Shown: positions 48,323 to 58,299 of the stretch, piece after piece
Numbering within the stretch: position 1 is the stretch's first letter
How the letters are laid out: every line of letters begins with the position of its first letter
Assembly: GCA_963840665.1 (NCBI GenBank)
Contig: CAWIZO010000011.1
Span: 682,001 to 746,000 of the forward strand
DNA: 64,000 nt
Direction: 5' to 3'
Origin: DATFTE01 sp963840665
GTDB taxonomy: Bacteria; Acidobacteriota; Terriglobia; Terriglobales; Acidobacteriaceae
The notes under the pieces: generated by a model
Seen by the model: only the letters and a program-made list of their open reading frames with translations
The model's database searches: none
Told to the model about the DNA's origin: nothing
Translations under genes and position numbers: made by a program

Positions 48323-51300
48323 TTAGAACTCGAAGCGCAGCATTAACTGAATCTGGCGCGGCAAACCCGTCCCCGTGTTCGGGGAGACTGCATTGTCGTT
48401 GTTGTTGTTGAAGTTGTTCGTGCTCGTAATCTGGCCTAGATTGCCGACGGGGGTCAGGACGTACTGATTGGTTGGGTTCATCATGCTGTCCAGCACATTT
48501 GTGTAGTTAAACGCCAGGTTGTCGGTGCTTGGATCGCCATATTGCGTGTGGTTAAAGATGTTGAAAACCTGCACGCCGAACTGCATGGCTACGCGCTCGG
48601 TGAGTTTCGTGGTTTTGGTGAGAGCCAAGTCGATTTGCCATGAATTGAGGGCGCGAACAATGCCGTTCGGCGCGGTGCCAAACCGGCTGACCAAACCGCA
48701 GGAAAGCGGGCAAACGAAGTTGCCCATATTATCGATTGCGCCGATTCCGCCCGGGTCGAGCGGCGGTGGCGCGAATGCCGCAGGGTTAATCGGAATCGTG
48801 TGATTGTGTACTCCTCCGGGCAAGAGTACCGGAACCCCGGGGACGATATCCGGCCTCTGCGTAGTCTGGTCGTTGCCGTCGGGAAGCTGGGTAGGGGAAA
48901 TGTCTAAAGTCACGGTGAGCGGGTGGCCCGTATGGATAAGGCCGAGGCCGCTCAAAGTCCATCCCCCGACGATTTTGCTGAGCACTCCTCCCCCATTCAG
49001 GAAAGCTTTCCCTGTGCCGAACGGCAACTCATAAACCGCGTTGGTGGTGAAATTGTGACGAATGTCGAAAACGCTGGGTCCGTAGTCGCAGCGGAGACAA
49101 TTCACGTTCTCGGGACCGTTCGACTCCCCGCCTCCTACCGATCCATCGTTGATAGAGTGCGACCATGTATAGCGGCTCTGGAACGACAACCCATTGGTGA
49201 AACGCCGTTCCAGGCTGACCAGGAGCGCGTGATAAGTGCTGGCGCCGATGTCGGATTTGTAATCCACCGAAGCATAGGGATCGCCGCCGGGATAGTACTG
49301 ATCGAGGGTGCGGGTGCAACTCCCATCGAAGGCAGGCTTGGTGATGCAGAAATTAACTCCCCCGCGGGAAAAGAGGCGTACGCCGCGAGAGCCGAGATAC
49401 TGCAGCGACAACTGGAAATTCGCAGGCAGCTCATTGTCTACGGTTGCGCCCCAAGTCTCTACGTACAGATCGCGTCGCCCATGCCGCTGCAAGGCGCGAG
49501 GCTGTTGCTGAGTTCCAATGGAAACGCCGGTCAAGTCAGGGATCGCCTGCTGGTACTGCGGCAGAAGCGGCGTTCCCTGGCCTGATGGCAGATTGAGAAA
49601 AGCGGTGAACCGGTCGCTTTCCAGGCCGGCATTCAGATCGTCGTTCTGAGCGGCTCCATGGTAGATTCCGAATCCGGCGCGAATCACCTCTTTGTTGTGG
49701 AAGCTGCTGGGGGCCCAGGCAATGCTGACGCGGGGATCGAAATTCCTGTAGTCGCTGTTATACAGCGCGGGATTTCGCGGACAGGGGGGTGTGTTGATCG
49801 GTGTTGGCAAAGGGCCGTTGGTCGAACCGGATCCCAGGCATACTCCGTGGAATTCGTTCAGATCGAAAACCGTCGTGCGGTTATCGGCCTCATTGGCGAC
49901 TCCGTAGTACTCCCAACGAAGTCCGAGGTTCAGCGTAAAGTTCGGGGTGACTTTCCATTCGTCCTGAAAATAGGGAAGGTAAAAAGTGCGGCGGTACTTG
50001 TGACAACACCAGGGCGCGGTAAAGGAGAGCTGCGTGAGGAGAGCACTGTTGAAAGCAGTATTCGACGTGCTGCTGCTATCCTGAAAGGAAAGGATGTTGT
50101 CAGCCGTCTTACCCTGATTCAAGCGAATGCGGCGAATTTCCATGCCCGTCTTGAACGTGTGCCGCCCGTGCACCCAGGTCAAGTTGTCGATTACGCCGTA
50201 AGTTGTGCCGACCTCGTGATCTGCATTGTCGTCATTGATCGTGACCCAGTCGTTGGTATTGACCGAATAAGGCAAAGGGCTTGCCTGCGGATTGATGAAG
50301 GGAGCGCGATTGATATAGACCTTGGTTTCGTTGATGACTCTTGGTGAAAAGGTGCGTTGCAGCGCGATGAAGTAGTTAGCAGGATGATTGATAGTTTGAA
50401 TCAGGTCGTAGGGAAGCGCGGAGCTTCCGTTCGTGCCACTCACCAGACTGATATCCCGCTGCGCCCGCCCATAGAGCGTTGTCTTTCCGTTGATGTTGTA
50501 ATCCATCCGAAAGAGCCAGGTGTCTTCATGCACTGTCGTCGGAGCCGGCGCGGTCAACTGATCGGAGTCTGAAGCGCTGGGAGTGAAGGCTGCATCGGGG
50601 TAGACATGAATGGGATTGCAACTCCCAATCGATCCGGTGGACGCGCGCCAGGCGTACGCCTGCAGGATGGAACATAGCTGCGGCGACGATGACAAAGCAG
50701 CTTGCTGCGCCTGCAGCGACGGCACCAGCACCTGATTCGTCGTCGATGCGTATTGACGCAAACCCTCATAGTTCAAGAAGAAGAAGAGTTTGTCTTTGAT
50801 GACCGGGCCCCCGAACGTCATACCGTACTGCCCGTAGCGGAAGGGAGGAATGGCCGGATTTCCGTTGATGTCGAAATCGTTGAAATTGCGGGCGTCGAAG
50901 GCGGAATTTCTCAAGTAACCGTATGCGGATCCATGAAAGTCATTGGTGCCCGACTTGGTCACGACGTCAATCTGTCCGCCTGCCTGAGTACCGTATTCGG
51001 CGTCGTAGAGCGCGCTAGTCACGCGATACTCGGCAATCGCGTCTTGTGAGATTTGCAACCGAGTCTGCGACTTCTGCGCCTGTTCCTGAATTCCGCCCGC
51101 ATCGACTCCGTCAAACTGGAAATTATTGTCGTCGCGGGCACGTCCGGCGAAACGAATCGTGCGTTGATCACCTCCGCCGTCGTCCTGCGCGAAGGGCGCC
51201 AGCAAAGTCAGGCTCGCCCAGTCGCGTCCGTTGTTGGGAAGATTGGCGATCTGATCGGTGCGAATCACCGTCGCTGCTTCAGCGGAGCTTCGGTCCGCGG

Positions 51301-51712
51301 GTTCGGCCGATGCTTGCACCTCCACTTTTTCGACGACCGCGCCTACTTCAAGCTTGATGTTGAGCGTGCGAGTCTGGCCGACCTGAACGACGACATCGTC
51401 AACGACCTTGGTGGAAAATTTCGGGTTCGATGCGGTCACCTTGTACCGGCCAACCGCGATGCCGGGAAATCGGTAGTAGCCATCCTGATTGGTGTGCTGC
51501 TCTTGGGTGATCCCGGTGTCGATCGCGAGGACTTGAACGTCCGCTCCCCGAATCACACTCCCGCTCGGGTCCATCACCGTGCCTTCGAGCACGGCCCGGT
51601 CTATCTGCCCTGAGGCACTCGTCCACGCGACTGCTAACAAAAATAAGACCGCAACAAGGGTTCGGGTCTGGTCGAGGGGAGAGGTCGCTGGAAACAAGTT
51701 CGTGTGTCGCAT
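48323..51712 (-). CDS. Oar-like TonB-dependent receptor (about 1129 aa)
   Basis: From ATG 51712 (an upstream ATG at 51754 adds 14 residues). Signal segment (VAVLFLLAVAWTSASGQ), carboxypeptidase-regulatory domain (LEGTVMDPSGSVIRGADVQV), plug (NLPNNGRDWASLTLLAPFAQ), barrel of about 900 residues, terminal strand QIQLMLRFEF. It precedes the propeller and metallophosphoesterase genes (same strand, about 50 bp gap), forming a receptor-propeller-hydrolase unit. No palindromic operator like that of the main cluster is present here, so it is probably regulated separately, perhaps by the divergent two-component genes. Confidence 0.85.
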   Translation of the reverse strand: MRHTNLFPATSPLDQTRTLVAVLFLLAVAWTSASGQIDRAVLEGTVMDPSGSVIRGADVQVLAIDTGITQEQHTNQDGYYRFPGIAVGRYKVTASNPKFSTKVVDDVVVQVGQTRTLNIKLEVGAVVEKVEVQASAEPADRSSAEAATVIRTDQIANLPNNGRDWASLTLLAPFAQDDGGGDQRTIRFAGRARDDNNFQFDGVDAGGIQEQAQKSQTRLQISQDAIAEYRVTSALYDAEYGTQAGGQIDVVTKSGTNDFHGSAYGYLRNSAFDARNFNDFDINGNPAIPPFRYGQYGMTFGGPVIKDKLFFFLNYEGLRQYASTTNQVLVPSLQAQQAALSSSPQLCSILQAYAWRASTGSIGSCNPIHVYPDAAFTPSASDSDQLTAPAPTTVHEDTWLFRMDYNINGKTTLYGRAQRDISLVSGTNGSSALPYDLIQTINHPANYFIALQRTFSPRVINETKVYINRAPFINPQASPLPYSVNTNDWVTINDDNADHEVGTTYGVIDNLTWVHGRHTFKTGMEIRRIRLNQGKTADNILSFQDSSSTSNTAFNSALLTQLSFTAPWCCHKYRRTFYLPYFQDEWKVTPNFTLNLGLRWEYYGVANEADNRTTVFDLNEFHGVCLGSGSTNGPLPTPINTPPCPRNPALYNSDYRNFDPRVSIAWAPSSFHNKEVIRAGFGIYHGAAQNDDLNAGLESDRFTAFLNLPSGQGTPLLPQYQQAIPDLTGVSIGTQQQPRALQRHGRRDLYVETWGATVDNELPANFQLSLQYLGSRGVRLFSRGGVNFCITKPAFDGSCTRTLDQYYPGGDPYASVDYKSDIGASTYHALLVSLERRFTNGLSFQSRYTWSHSINDGSVGGGESNGPENVNCLRCDYGPSVFDIRHNFTTNAVYELPFGTGKAFLNGGGVLSKIVGGWTLSGLGLIHTGHPLTVTLDISPTQLPDGNDQTTQRPDIVPGVPVLLPGGVHNHTIPINPAAFAPPPLDPGGIGAIDNMGNFVCPLSCGLVSRFGTAPNGIVRALNSWQIDLALTKTTKLTERVAMQFGVQVFNIFNHTQYGDPSTDNLAFNYTNVLDSMMNPTNQYVLTPVGNLGQITSTNNFNNNNDNAVSPNTGTGLPRQIQLMLRFEF

Positions 51713-51902
51713 AGGCCTCCTGATCCGGGGAGATAAGGCGTTTCGGGCGAACAAGGCGAGTTGGCTGTGTCAGGCGGAATTCTAGGAATCACGCGTGAAG
51801 CGGATGTTAACGGTGTGTGAATTTTCTTTCAGGTTGTTCTTCCCGTCGGCCAGCCGTCTTATGCTTGGTGCTTCGAGTCGGCTCATTCAGGTGGTTGGCG
51901 CC

Positions 51903-52583
51903 ATGAAGTTGCTTGTCGTCGAAGACGAACCGCGAATGCTGGAACTGCTCCGCCAAGGGCTTATCGAGGAGGGGCACACCGTCTCTTGTGTGACCGACGG
52001 AAGCGCCGGTCTGGAGATGGCGAATGACGATCGATTCGATGTCGTGATTCTCGACGTGATGATGCCGAAGATGAACGGTTTCGAAATGACTCGGCAGATG
52101 AGAACGGCGAAGAACTTCACTCCCGTGCTGATGTTGACCGCCAAGGACTCTATTCCCGACATTGTGAACGGCTTGGATCTGGGTGCCGACGACTACATGA
52201 CCAAGCCATTCTCGTTCAACGAACTGCTACTTCGGCTTCGCGCAGTAAGCAGGCCTGCAACAATTGCGCCCGCGACAAAACTACAAGTCGGCAGTCTACT
52301 TCTGGATCGCAGCGCGCGAGAGGTTTTCCGCGACAGGGTGAGGCTCTCCCTGACCAAGAAGGAATACTGCTTGCTTGAGCGATTGATGCACGACGCGGGA
52401 CGCGTCGTCTCGCGCGAAGCCTTGATTAAGGCGGTGTGGGGCTCGGAGCGCGCCGTGGAAGGAAATACGCTCGATGCCTTTGTTCGCCTGTTGCGGAAGA
52501 AGATTGAAGAAGACCACCGGGGCAAGCTGATCCGAACGGTTCGTGGAGCAGGCTATCTGATCTGCCCGGAGGAGCAAGCTTGA
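51903..52583 (+). CDS. OmpR-family response regulator
   Basis: 226 residues from ATG 51903 (a longer open frame upstream lacks the family start). Receiver domain: MKLLVVEDEPRM, phospho-acceptor D51 in VVILDVMMPKMNG, LTAKDS, DYMTKPFSFNEL. C-terminal winged helix: LTKKEYCLLERLMHDAGRVV, EGNTLDAFVRLLRKKIE and IRTVRGAGYLI. Its stop overlaps the histidine kinase start (TTGA). It is divergent from the third Oar receptor gene. Confidence 0.9.
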   Translation: MKLLVVEDEPRMLELLRQGLIEEGHTVSCVTDGSAGLEMANDDRFDVVILDVMMPKMNGFEMTRQMRTAKNFTPVLMLTAKDSIPDIVNGLDLGADDYMTKPFSFNELLLRLRAVSRPATIAPATKLQVGSLLLDRSAREVFRDRVRLSLTKKEYCLLERLMHDAGRVVSREALIKAVWGSERAVEGNTLDAFVRLLRKKIEEDHRGKLIRTVRGAGYLICPEEQA

Positions 52584-54049
52584 GAAGACTCTCGATCGGG
52601 TTAAGGCTCACCCTGTGGTACGTAGCAGTGTTTGCGGTGGCTCAATTGGTTTTTGGAGCTGGCATGTACTTTATTCTTCGGCAGAGCCTTTACTCCATCA
52701 CCGACGATGCCCTGCACGACCAAATCGACGACCTGACCCACTTTCTGGAAGCTCAGAAGAAAAACGCAACCGTCGCTAAACTCCAGGAGGAGGTCTCCGA
52801 GACTTACCTCATCGAACATTCGGGGGACTACCTTCAGATCTATGGCGAGAGTGGAGACTGGATCTTTCGGTCGTCCGCCCTTGCCCGATCTGGCATTGCT
52901 CCCATTGAGCCGCGATTGGTGGAGGATCAACAGCAGCCCCGCGATGTTGTGTTTGACGGGCATGCTTTCCGTCTCTTGACCCAACGCGTGGAGGTGAATC
53001 GCCACGCCTACACGGTGCAAACGGGCCTGCCGATTGACCAGGTGTTAAAAACCCTTTCTCTCTTCCGGCGATTCCTTCTGCTGTTTGCTCCCCTGCTGCT
53101 GTTGGCCGCGGCAACCGTAGGATATTGGCTGAGCAGGAAAGCTTTGTCGCCAGTCGACCTTATTACGCGAACCGCTCAAAACATCAGCGCCCGCAACCTC
53201 AGCGACCGCCTCGACACACCGAAGACCGGCGATGAACTGCAACGACTCTCTGACACCCTGAACGGAATGCTATCGCGCATCGAAGCCGCTTTTCTCCGGA
53301 TAACCCAATTCACGGCAGACGCCTCGCACGAACTGCGAACGCCGATTTCGCTGATTCGAACCGAAGCCGAAATCGCGCTGCGAAAATCCAGAGGAGAGGC
53401 GGAATACCGGCAGGCGTTGCGACACATCCTGTTGGAGTCGGAGCAGACTTCGGTCTTGATCGAGGAACTCCTAACCCTCGCGCGCGCAGATTCCGGCCGG
53501 GAGAGTCTGCAACTCCGACCTGTCGATCTGCGTGCCGCAGTCTTGCGCACTGGCAACGAGTGGCGGCAGATGATCGAATCCCGCGGCTTGCGATTTGACG
53601 TGACAGCGGATGAAATCCTCCCGATGGTCACCGCGGATCGCAGCGCCTTAAGCCGGCTGTTGGCAATTCTTCTCGACAACGCACAAAAGTACACGTCTGC
53701 ACCCGGGAAGATCGGTCTTGAGGTCGGGAAGGTGGACGGCAAAGCGTTTGTTGCCGTCCGTGACACTGGTATTGGCATCTCACAAAAAGATCAAGCCAAG
53801 ATTTTCGAACGCTTTTACAGAGTAGACACTGCGAGGAGCCGCAGTCGGGGGGGAGCGGGGATTGGCCTCTCCATCGCGCATTGGATTGTTCAGCAACACG
53901 ACGGAACAATTACCGTACAGAGCGAGATAGGGAAGGGATCCACTTTTATCGTTGAGTTCCCGCTTCGAAGGGAGACGAGCAAATCAGAGACTGACATATC
54001 AGCGATCGCCGGCGCGCCTGCCGGCTCACGGCAGCTGAGCAAGCACTAA
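52580..54049 (+). CDS. Sensor histidine kinase
   Basis: 489 residues; TTG start overlaps the regulator's stop. Two membrane helices (about 10-33 and 164-185) flank a periplasmic sensor; HAMP (186-240), HisKA with H250 (ADASHELRTP), and HATPase motifs (DNAQKYT, DTGIGI, GGAGIGLSIAHWIVQQH). It is an EnvZ/CusS-like class I kinase paired with the upstream regulator. The signal is unknown. Confidence 0.9.
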   Translation: MRRLSIGLRLTLWYVAVFAVAQLVFGAGMYFILRQSLYSITDDALHDQIDDLTHFLEAQKKNATVAKLQEEVSETYLIEHSGDYLQIYGESGDWIFRSSALARSGIAPIEPRLVEDQQQPRDVVFDGHAFRLLTQRVEVNRHAYTVQTGLPIDQVLKTLSLFRRFLLLFAPLLLLAAATVGYWLSRKALSPVDLITRTAQNISARNLSDRLDTPKTGDELQRLSDTLNGMLSRIEAAFLRITQFTADASHELRTPISLIRTEAEIALRKSRGEAEYRQALRHILLESEQTSVLIEELLTLARADSGRESLQLRPVDLRAAVLRTGNEWRQMIESRGLRFDVTADEILPMVTADRSALSRLLAILLDNAQKYTSAPGKIGLEVGKVDGKAFVAVRDTGIGISQKDQAKIFERFYRVDTARSRSRGGAGIGLSIAHWIVQQHDGTITVQSEIGKGSTFIVEFPLRRETSKSETDISAIAGAPAGSRQLSKH

Positions 54050-54142
54050 CGACCCAGTTAGCTGCAGTGCGAGCAGCCGCGACGTTGCGGTGCCCGCGAG
54101 GCAACCTGGCCAAATCAGCACTAATTGTCGAAAGTGACGCTG

Positions 54143-54748
54143 CTATTTCTTCCGTGCAATCGAGCGCGCTTCGACGCTGGTCTGCTTGTTCCACCCGTGA
54201 AAAAGCGAGAGGTCACCCGCATTCCATGCCTCGCGGAGTCCAGGGGCGCTCAGATCCCAGTCGGGGCGGATTTCACTGGTCACGACGCGCAGATCGTGCC
54301 AAAGATCAATGACCGATGGTCGCCCCCAGAACCAGTAGCCGTTATAGATGCTGTGGATCACGAGGCCCGGCTTGAGCACGAGCGTATGCGGGATCATCGG
54401 ATTGTTATCGGGATCGGTGTACTCCTGGATGTCGAGATCTTTCTGAACGGTTCGGTCAGGGTCTGAAAGGAAGGGCCACTGGGCTCCGACGGACGCACGG
54501 AATTCCTGCAGAGTATGGTGATCGTCGGTAGCGATCGTGGCGATCTGCGTGTAGGAGACTGCGATCCTCGGGTAGAACGCGGCGAGTTCCAGATGTTGCT
54601 GATGCTCCTTGGGGCAATAGTGTCCGCGCGCAAGCGTGAGGATGAGCGGATCGTCGCCCTGAATCTCGCTGAGCTTGGTCGGTTTGTCGGTATGGTCGGG
54701 CAGTTCATAGTCGGGGAAAATGCCGCCGGGCACAATGTCAGAACGCAT
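54143..54748 (-). CDS. Redoxin/AhpC-TSA family protein
   Basis: 201 residues of the thioredoxin-like fold. The peroxiredoxin-like motif RGHYCPKEHQQH carries the only cysteine in the active region; LPDHTDKPTKLSE at the start and FLSDPDRTVQKDLD are typical. A single cysteine suggests a one-Cys mechanism or a non-peroxidase redoxin. It has no signal peptide. Confidence 0.8.
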   Translation of the reverse strand: MRSDIVPGGIFPDYELPDHTDKPTKLSEIQGDDPLILTLARGHYCPKEHQQHLELAAFYPRIAVSYTQIATIATDDHHTLQEFRASVGAQWPFLSDPDRTVQKDLDIQEYTDPDNNPMIPHTLVLKPGLVIHSIYNGYWFWGRPSVIDLWHDLRVVTSEIRPDWDLSAPGLREAWNAGDLSLFHGWNKQTSVEARSIARKK

Positions 54749-54941
54749 GATTCGACTCCTAGTTCACCTCAAATATCTTCTCTCAGAGATCAAGAGTGAC
54801 AGCCGCGTTTGGCGGGGAACAGCACACGAGCCCGCTCGCGTGCGGGCCTCTCCAACGGCTCAGGGCTGTAAGTGATCGATCCGCCAATCAGTCCCCAGGG
54901 TTTTCCCGCAGGTTTTTACCGCATCCCGTCCTCGCCGAGCG

Positions 54942-55388
54942 TTATCCGTACGTGACGTCGGTGCTCTGTCCGACTTCGATGATGTAGCCGTCAGGATCGC
55001 GGATGTAGCAGCGTATCTCGCCATACTTGGGTATCGGGGGCGTGATGAATTCAGCTCCTCGACTTTTCCATAATTCGTAGCACGCTTGAATATCCGCGAC
55101 CCGGAAATTCATAAAGCTGTTGATGTGATTCGGGTCGGGGACGCTGAGCGTTACCGTCGGCTTATCCGGGGTCGGCCCGCCCCCAACGTTCAGAATCATC
55201 CAGATGTTCGCCAGCTGAAGGTACGGAGGCGCGTTGCCGTCACCCATGGTCAGAATGCGAGCGCCAAAGACCTTTTCGTAGTAGCGAGCCGATCGCTCGA
55301 GGTCGGCGACAGTGAGAAAACACGCGATGCTGATCCCATCTTTCGGGGGCATCTCATAGCTCTTTTGATCGATTTGTACGCTGCTCAT
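54942..55388 (-). CDS. VOC-superfamily (glyoxalase/dioxygenase-like) protein
   Basis: 148 residues. The beta-alpha-beta-beta-beta pattern is seen twice: ISIACFLTVADLERSARYYE and FMNFRVADIQACYELWKSRG, with DPDGYIIEVGQST at the end, where the last metal glutamate lies. VOC proteins include glyoxalase I, bleomycin-binding proteins and extradiol dioxygenases; the short form suggests glyoxalase- or resistance-type. It stands alone. Confidence 0.8.
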   Translation of the reverse strand: MSSVQIDQKSYEMPPKDGISIACFLTVADLERSARYYEKVFGARILTMGDGNAPPYLQLANIWMILNVGGGPTPDKPTVTLSVPDPNHINSFMNFRVADIQACYELWKSRGAEFITPPIPKYGEIRCYIRDPDGYIIEVGQSTDVTYG

Positions 55389-55639
55389 TCATGACTCCAA
55401 TTCCGATAACCAGTGCTCACGCGCCGATTCCGGTTAGTTCGTGTTCACACCTGCAACCGATTAAAGCCCGACGAGAAGATGAAAAACAACTAGACGAAGG
55501 TATTGCGTGATGCTTTGGTATCGCAATTTCCGTCCGCCTGGCCTTCCCGCGGCCTGCGAGTGCGACACTAGCTCCGACCGAATTTCCTCAACGAACGGTC
55601 TCTGTTTTATCCCAGGCGTTGGCAGCCAAACGGCGACCA

Positions 55640-56151
55640 CTACATGCGCCCACCCAAGATGCGGTCGATCTGCCGAAGATGATTCAAGTCGTGTGCCGCT
55701 TCCAAGCGGACGAACTCCTCAACCGTTTGTCGTCCGCGTACCTCGTGGACCCCATAGCACTCTACCCAGCGTTCGCGCGGGACCGACGCCAATAGTCTCA
55801 GGTTGCTCTCGCGCAGCGCCCGAAAGACCCCTGCCGAAAGGCTCGCATCTTGCTGTGCGTAACCCAAGCGCTCCGCCCATACGTCCTGATCCCACCACGT
55901 TAAGACCACGCCCGGATTCGCCAGCATGTTTCGCAATCGCCACCCCATCGCCAGCTCCGCGTCCGCCAAGTGCGCTACGATCTCGGCGATTGACCACTTT
56001 TCAGGTGCAGGACGCCGGATCAACTCCTCGGCGCCACATCGCGCAGACGCCGATCGAGCTGCGATGGGGTGGCTTGTTGAACACCGATGGGCTCCTCATC
56101 GCCAAGATAGCTTAGGACTCGAGTTCGGTATGCTTCGAACGTCTCCGCCAT
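55640..56151 (-). pseudogene. DinB-family protein, one-base frameshift
   Basis: Two frames complement one another. ATG 56151, preceded by GGGAGG, reads MAETFEAYRTRVLSYLGDEE and continues to RLRDVAPRS, then stops; the other frame continues LIRRPAPEKWSIAEIVAHLA, then DAELAMGWRLRN, to the stop at 55640. Restoring one base at about 56036 gives one DinB/DUF664-like four-helix protein of about 170 residues with metal-binding histidines (AHLAD, HDLNHLRQI). DinB proteins are putative metal-dependent thiol transferases. Confidence 0.7.
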
Positions 56152-56337
56152 TGGTCCTCCCGGTAGACTGCGTATGCGGCCGAACTTCTCGTGGAGTAGA
56201 CCGAGGTATCCTGGTTCGCAATCATACGCGTTTAACTAAAACTGGAACTAACGCTACGGACAGACGGGACGTTGACTAATTTCCATTGCCGAAAAATGGA
56301 AAACGTCCCATCTGTCGCCGGTTCCTCTCTAGGATTG

Positions 56338-57147
56338 TTATGCCGCTGAATCCAACTTCTTCTTGTCGAGTGCCGGTAGAAGAAGTTTTAGAAGCGCTTG
56401 ATCAGAGAACGGGTTCTGACCTGAGATCAGCTCGCGATCCTGAAGGACGTAACTCTGCCATGGAGCGGCCACACTTACGTCACCGCCCGCCGTCTGCAAG
56501 GCGAAGTCCGGGTAGAACAGCACCTTGCCACCAATCTCAAGCGGTTCCCGCTGCTGCTCTTCCGCTGTCGAAAAGATGGTCATCTTATATCCGGAATAGA
56601 TCCAACCTTCAGCCTTTGTGTGCGCTCCAGCGGCATCGCCCGCACTCAGCGCGGCGACCACCTCCTTCGAATTCGGAAGAGCCGAGAGAAGTGAAATCGG
56701 GCCATGGCAGAGCACAGCCGTAGGCTTGGATGTTTTATGAAAGTGTCTCATCACGGTGCCAGCGTCGGGATCATCGAGCAGGTCCATCATCGGACCATGG
56801 CCGCCCGGGACGAAAACCGCGTCATATTGATCCAGTTTCGATGCGATAACATCCGAGATGCGAGTTGGATTTTTGAGACCAGTCAGGGTGTCGCGGAATT
56901 TTAGATAGTCCTGAAGCCTAGCCTCGTCCCCACCGAAGAAGTCGGCTACAGCTGAATGGACATCCATTTGTGGCGTGTTGCCTTTGGGGTTGGCGAAAGT
57001 GATTTCGTAGCCCTCCTTCATCAGGGCGCGAACCGGAACCGTAAGCTCGTTGAGATAGTAGCCGGCGCCGGTATAAACCTTGCCATCCTTCAAGGGCAAG
57101 CCATGACCGCTCGAGACTAGGACTAAGATTTTTCCTTTTGTTTTCAT
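56338..57147 (-). CDS. DJ-1/PfpI-family (Hsp31-like) protein
   Basis: 269 residues. The nucleophilic cysteine is in the LCHGPISLL elbow (C-H), with FVPGGHGPMMDLLDDP upstream, as in Hsp31/glyoxalase III-like members. Starts MKTKGKILVLVSSGHGLPLK and has insert KVYTGAGYYLNELTVP. Likely cytoplasmic deglycase, glyoxalase III or chaperone. Next on the same strand, 75 bp upstream, are DoxX and NTF2-like genes, together resembling a small stress-response group. Confidence 0.85.
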   Translation of the reverse strand: MKTKGKILVLVSSGHGLPLKDGKVYTGAGYYLNELTVPVRALMKEGYEITFANPKGNTPQMDVHSAVADFFGGDEARLQDYLKFRDTLTGLKNPTRISDVIASKLDQYDAVFVPGGHGPMMDLLDDPDAGTVMRHFHKTSKPTAVLCHGPISLLSALPNSKEVVAALSAGDAAGAHTKAEGWIYSGYKMTIFSTAEEQQREPLEIGGKVLFYPDFALQTAGGDVSVAAPWQSYVLQDRELISGQNPFSDQALLKLLLPALDKKKLDSAA

Positions 57148-57221
57148 TGTTGTTCTCCTTTTTGAAATCGAATTCTATGCTCCTGAATATGGGACTGAAT
57201 GGTTCCAGGTTCGTCGACCGA

Positions 57222-57710
57222 TCACCCCGGTACCTTGCCGGCGAGCCAGTAGTCGACACTGAACCTTCCGGGACCGGAGCAGATCAGCCAGATAAAGAAG
57301 AGCACATAAAGGACTTCCGGAAGGTAGAGGAAATCGTCGAGCCAGCTCAGGCCCGAAACTCCTTTCGGCATGGTGGAAATCGCCTGGGTCAGGGTGGCGA
57401 CGGTCATATCGATCAATAAAGTTACGCAGGCCGGGCTCGAAAGAAACCCCACCGTCAGCAAAGATCCGCAAGCGAACTCGACACCCGCCACGAAATAAGC
57501 TGTCTGGTGGGGAAACGGGACTTTGGCCTTGACCAGCGTGTCGTAAACAGGTTTCGTGCCGCCAGCGACAAACAATTTGTTTGCTCCGGAGATAGCGAAG
57601 AACAGCCCGATCGAAACCCGTACTAGCAAGATGGCGTATTGTTCCAAATTACTGCTGCCCAAGAGCGCAAACTGGACCAACCATTTCCAATCCATCTTTT
57701 GCCCCTTCAT
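57222..57710 (-). CDS. DoxX-family membrane protein
   Basis: 162 residues with four predicted membrane helices (ILLVRVSIGLFFAISGANKL, YFVAGVEFACGSLLTVGFLS, PACVTLLIDMTVATLTQ, YVLFFIWLICSGPGRFSVDY). DoxX/SURF4-like proteins are linked to thiosulfate oxidation or redox balance at the membrane. It is 15 bp downstream of the NTF2-like gene. Confidence 0.8.
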   Translation of the reverse strand: MKGQKMDWKWLVQFALLGSSNLEQYAILLVRVSIGLFFAISGANKLFVAGGTKPVYDTLVKAKVPFPHQTAYFVAGVEFACGSLLTVGFLSSPACVTLLIDMTVATLTQAISTMPKGVSGLSWLDDFLYLPEVLYVLFFIWLICSGPGRFSVDYWLAGKVPG

Positions 57711-57725
57711 TCCCGCGCCTAGAGA

Positions 57726-58145
57726 TTATGTGTCCATCCGTTCGACCCATTCAGCGCGGGATGCGGGAGCTGTGAATGGATCCGCAAAGTACTGGGTTTC
57801 CCGCGCAACTTTGTCGCCTGTGAACTCCATGATGCTCACGGTGTAGGACGGCTTGCCGTCATAGGTCAGGATGAATTCGGTGACCCAAAGATCACCGCCG
57901 CCAATGATTCGTCGGATGGTAAACCGCTTCTGGTTCGGCTGACTCGCCCGTTGGCACTGTATGTTGTGTCGTCCGCGGGTTCGCTCGCCTGACTGCGGGT
58001 AATCCAGCACCGCGTCCTTGTGATAGATGAGGTGCTCTGTTTCAAAATCGTTGGCATCGGACGCCTCCCAGTGCTGATCCAGCGCCGCGCGGATTTCTTG
58101 ATCTCGTGCTCCAGAATCCTGCTCGTTTGTTTGTTGATCGTTCAT
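57726..58145 (-). CDS. SnoaL/NTF2-like protein
   Basis: 139 residues; core after a hydrophilic tail (NDQQTNEQDSGARDQ). Features IRAALDQHWEASDANDFETE, YHKDAVLDYPQSGERTRGR and ETQYFADPFTAP match the cone-shaped NTF2-like fold used by ketosteroid isomerase-like and SnoaL enzymes or as binding proteins. Substrate unknown. Confidence 0.75.
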   Translation of the reverse strand: MNDQQTNEQDSGARDQEIRAALDQHWEASDANDFETEHLIYHKDAVLDYPQSGERTRGRHNIQCQRASQPNQKRFTIRRIIGGGDLWVTEFILTYDGKPSYTVSIMEFTGDKVARETQYFADPFTAPASRAEWVERMDT

Positions 58146-58299
58146 CTCGAGCCTTCAAGTTTGAGAAGAAGCTAAGTGCTGAATCGTCTGATGCGTGGAA
58201 GCGCGTGCGGGATTCTACCGGGCAAGACGAACCTGGATCACGATGGTCGGCATGAACCACCCTCGCGGAGGTGGGCAACTACCAGACTGCTAGGGATGC

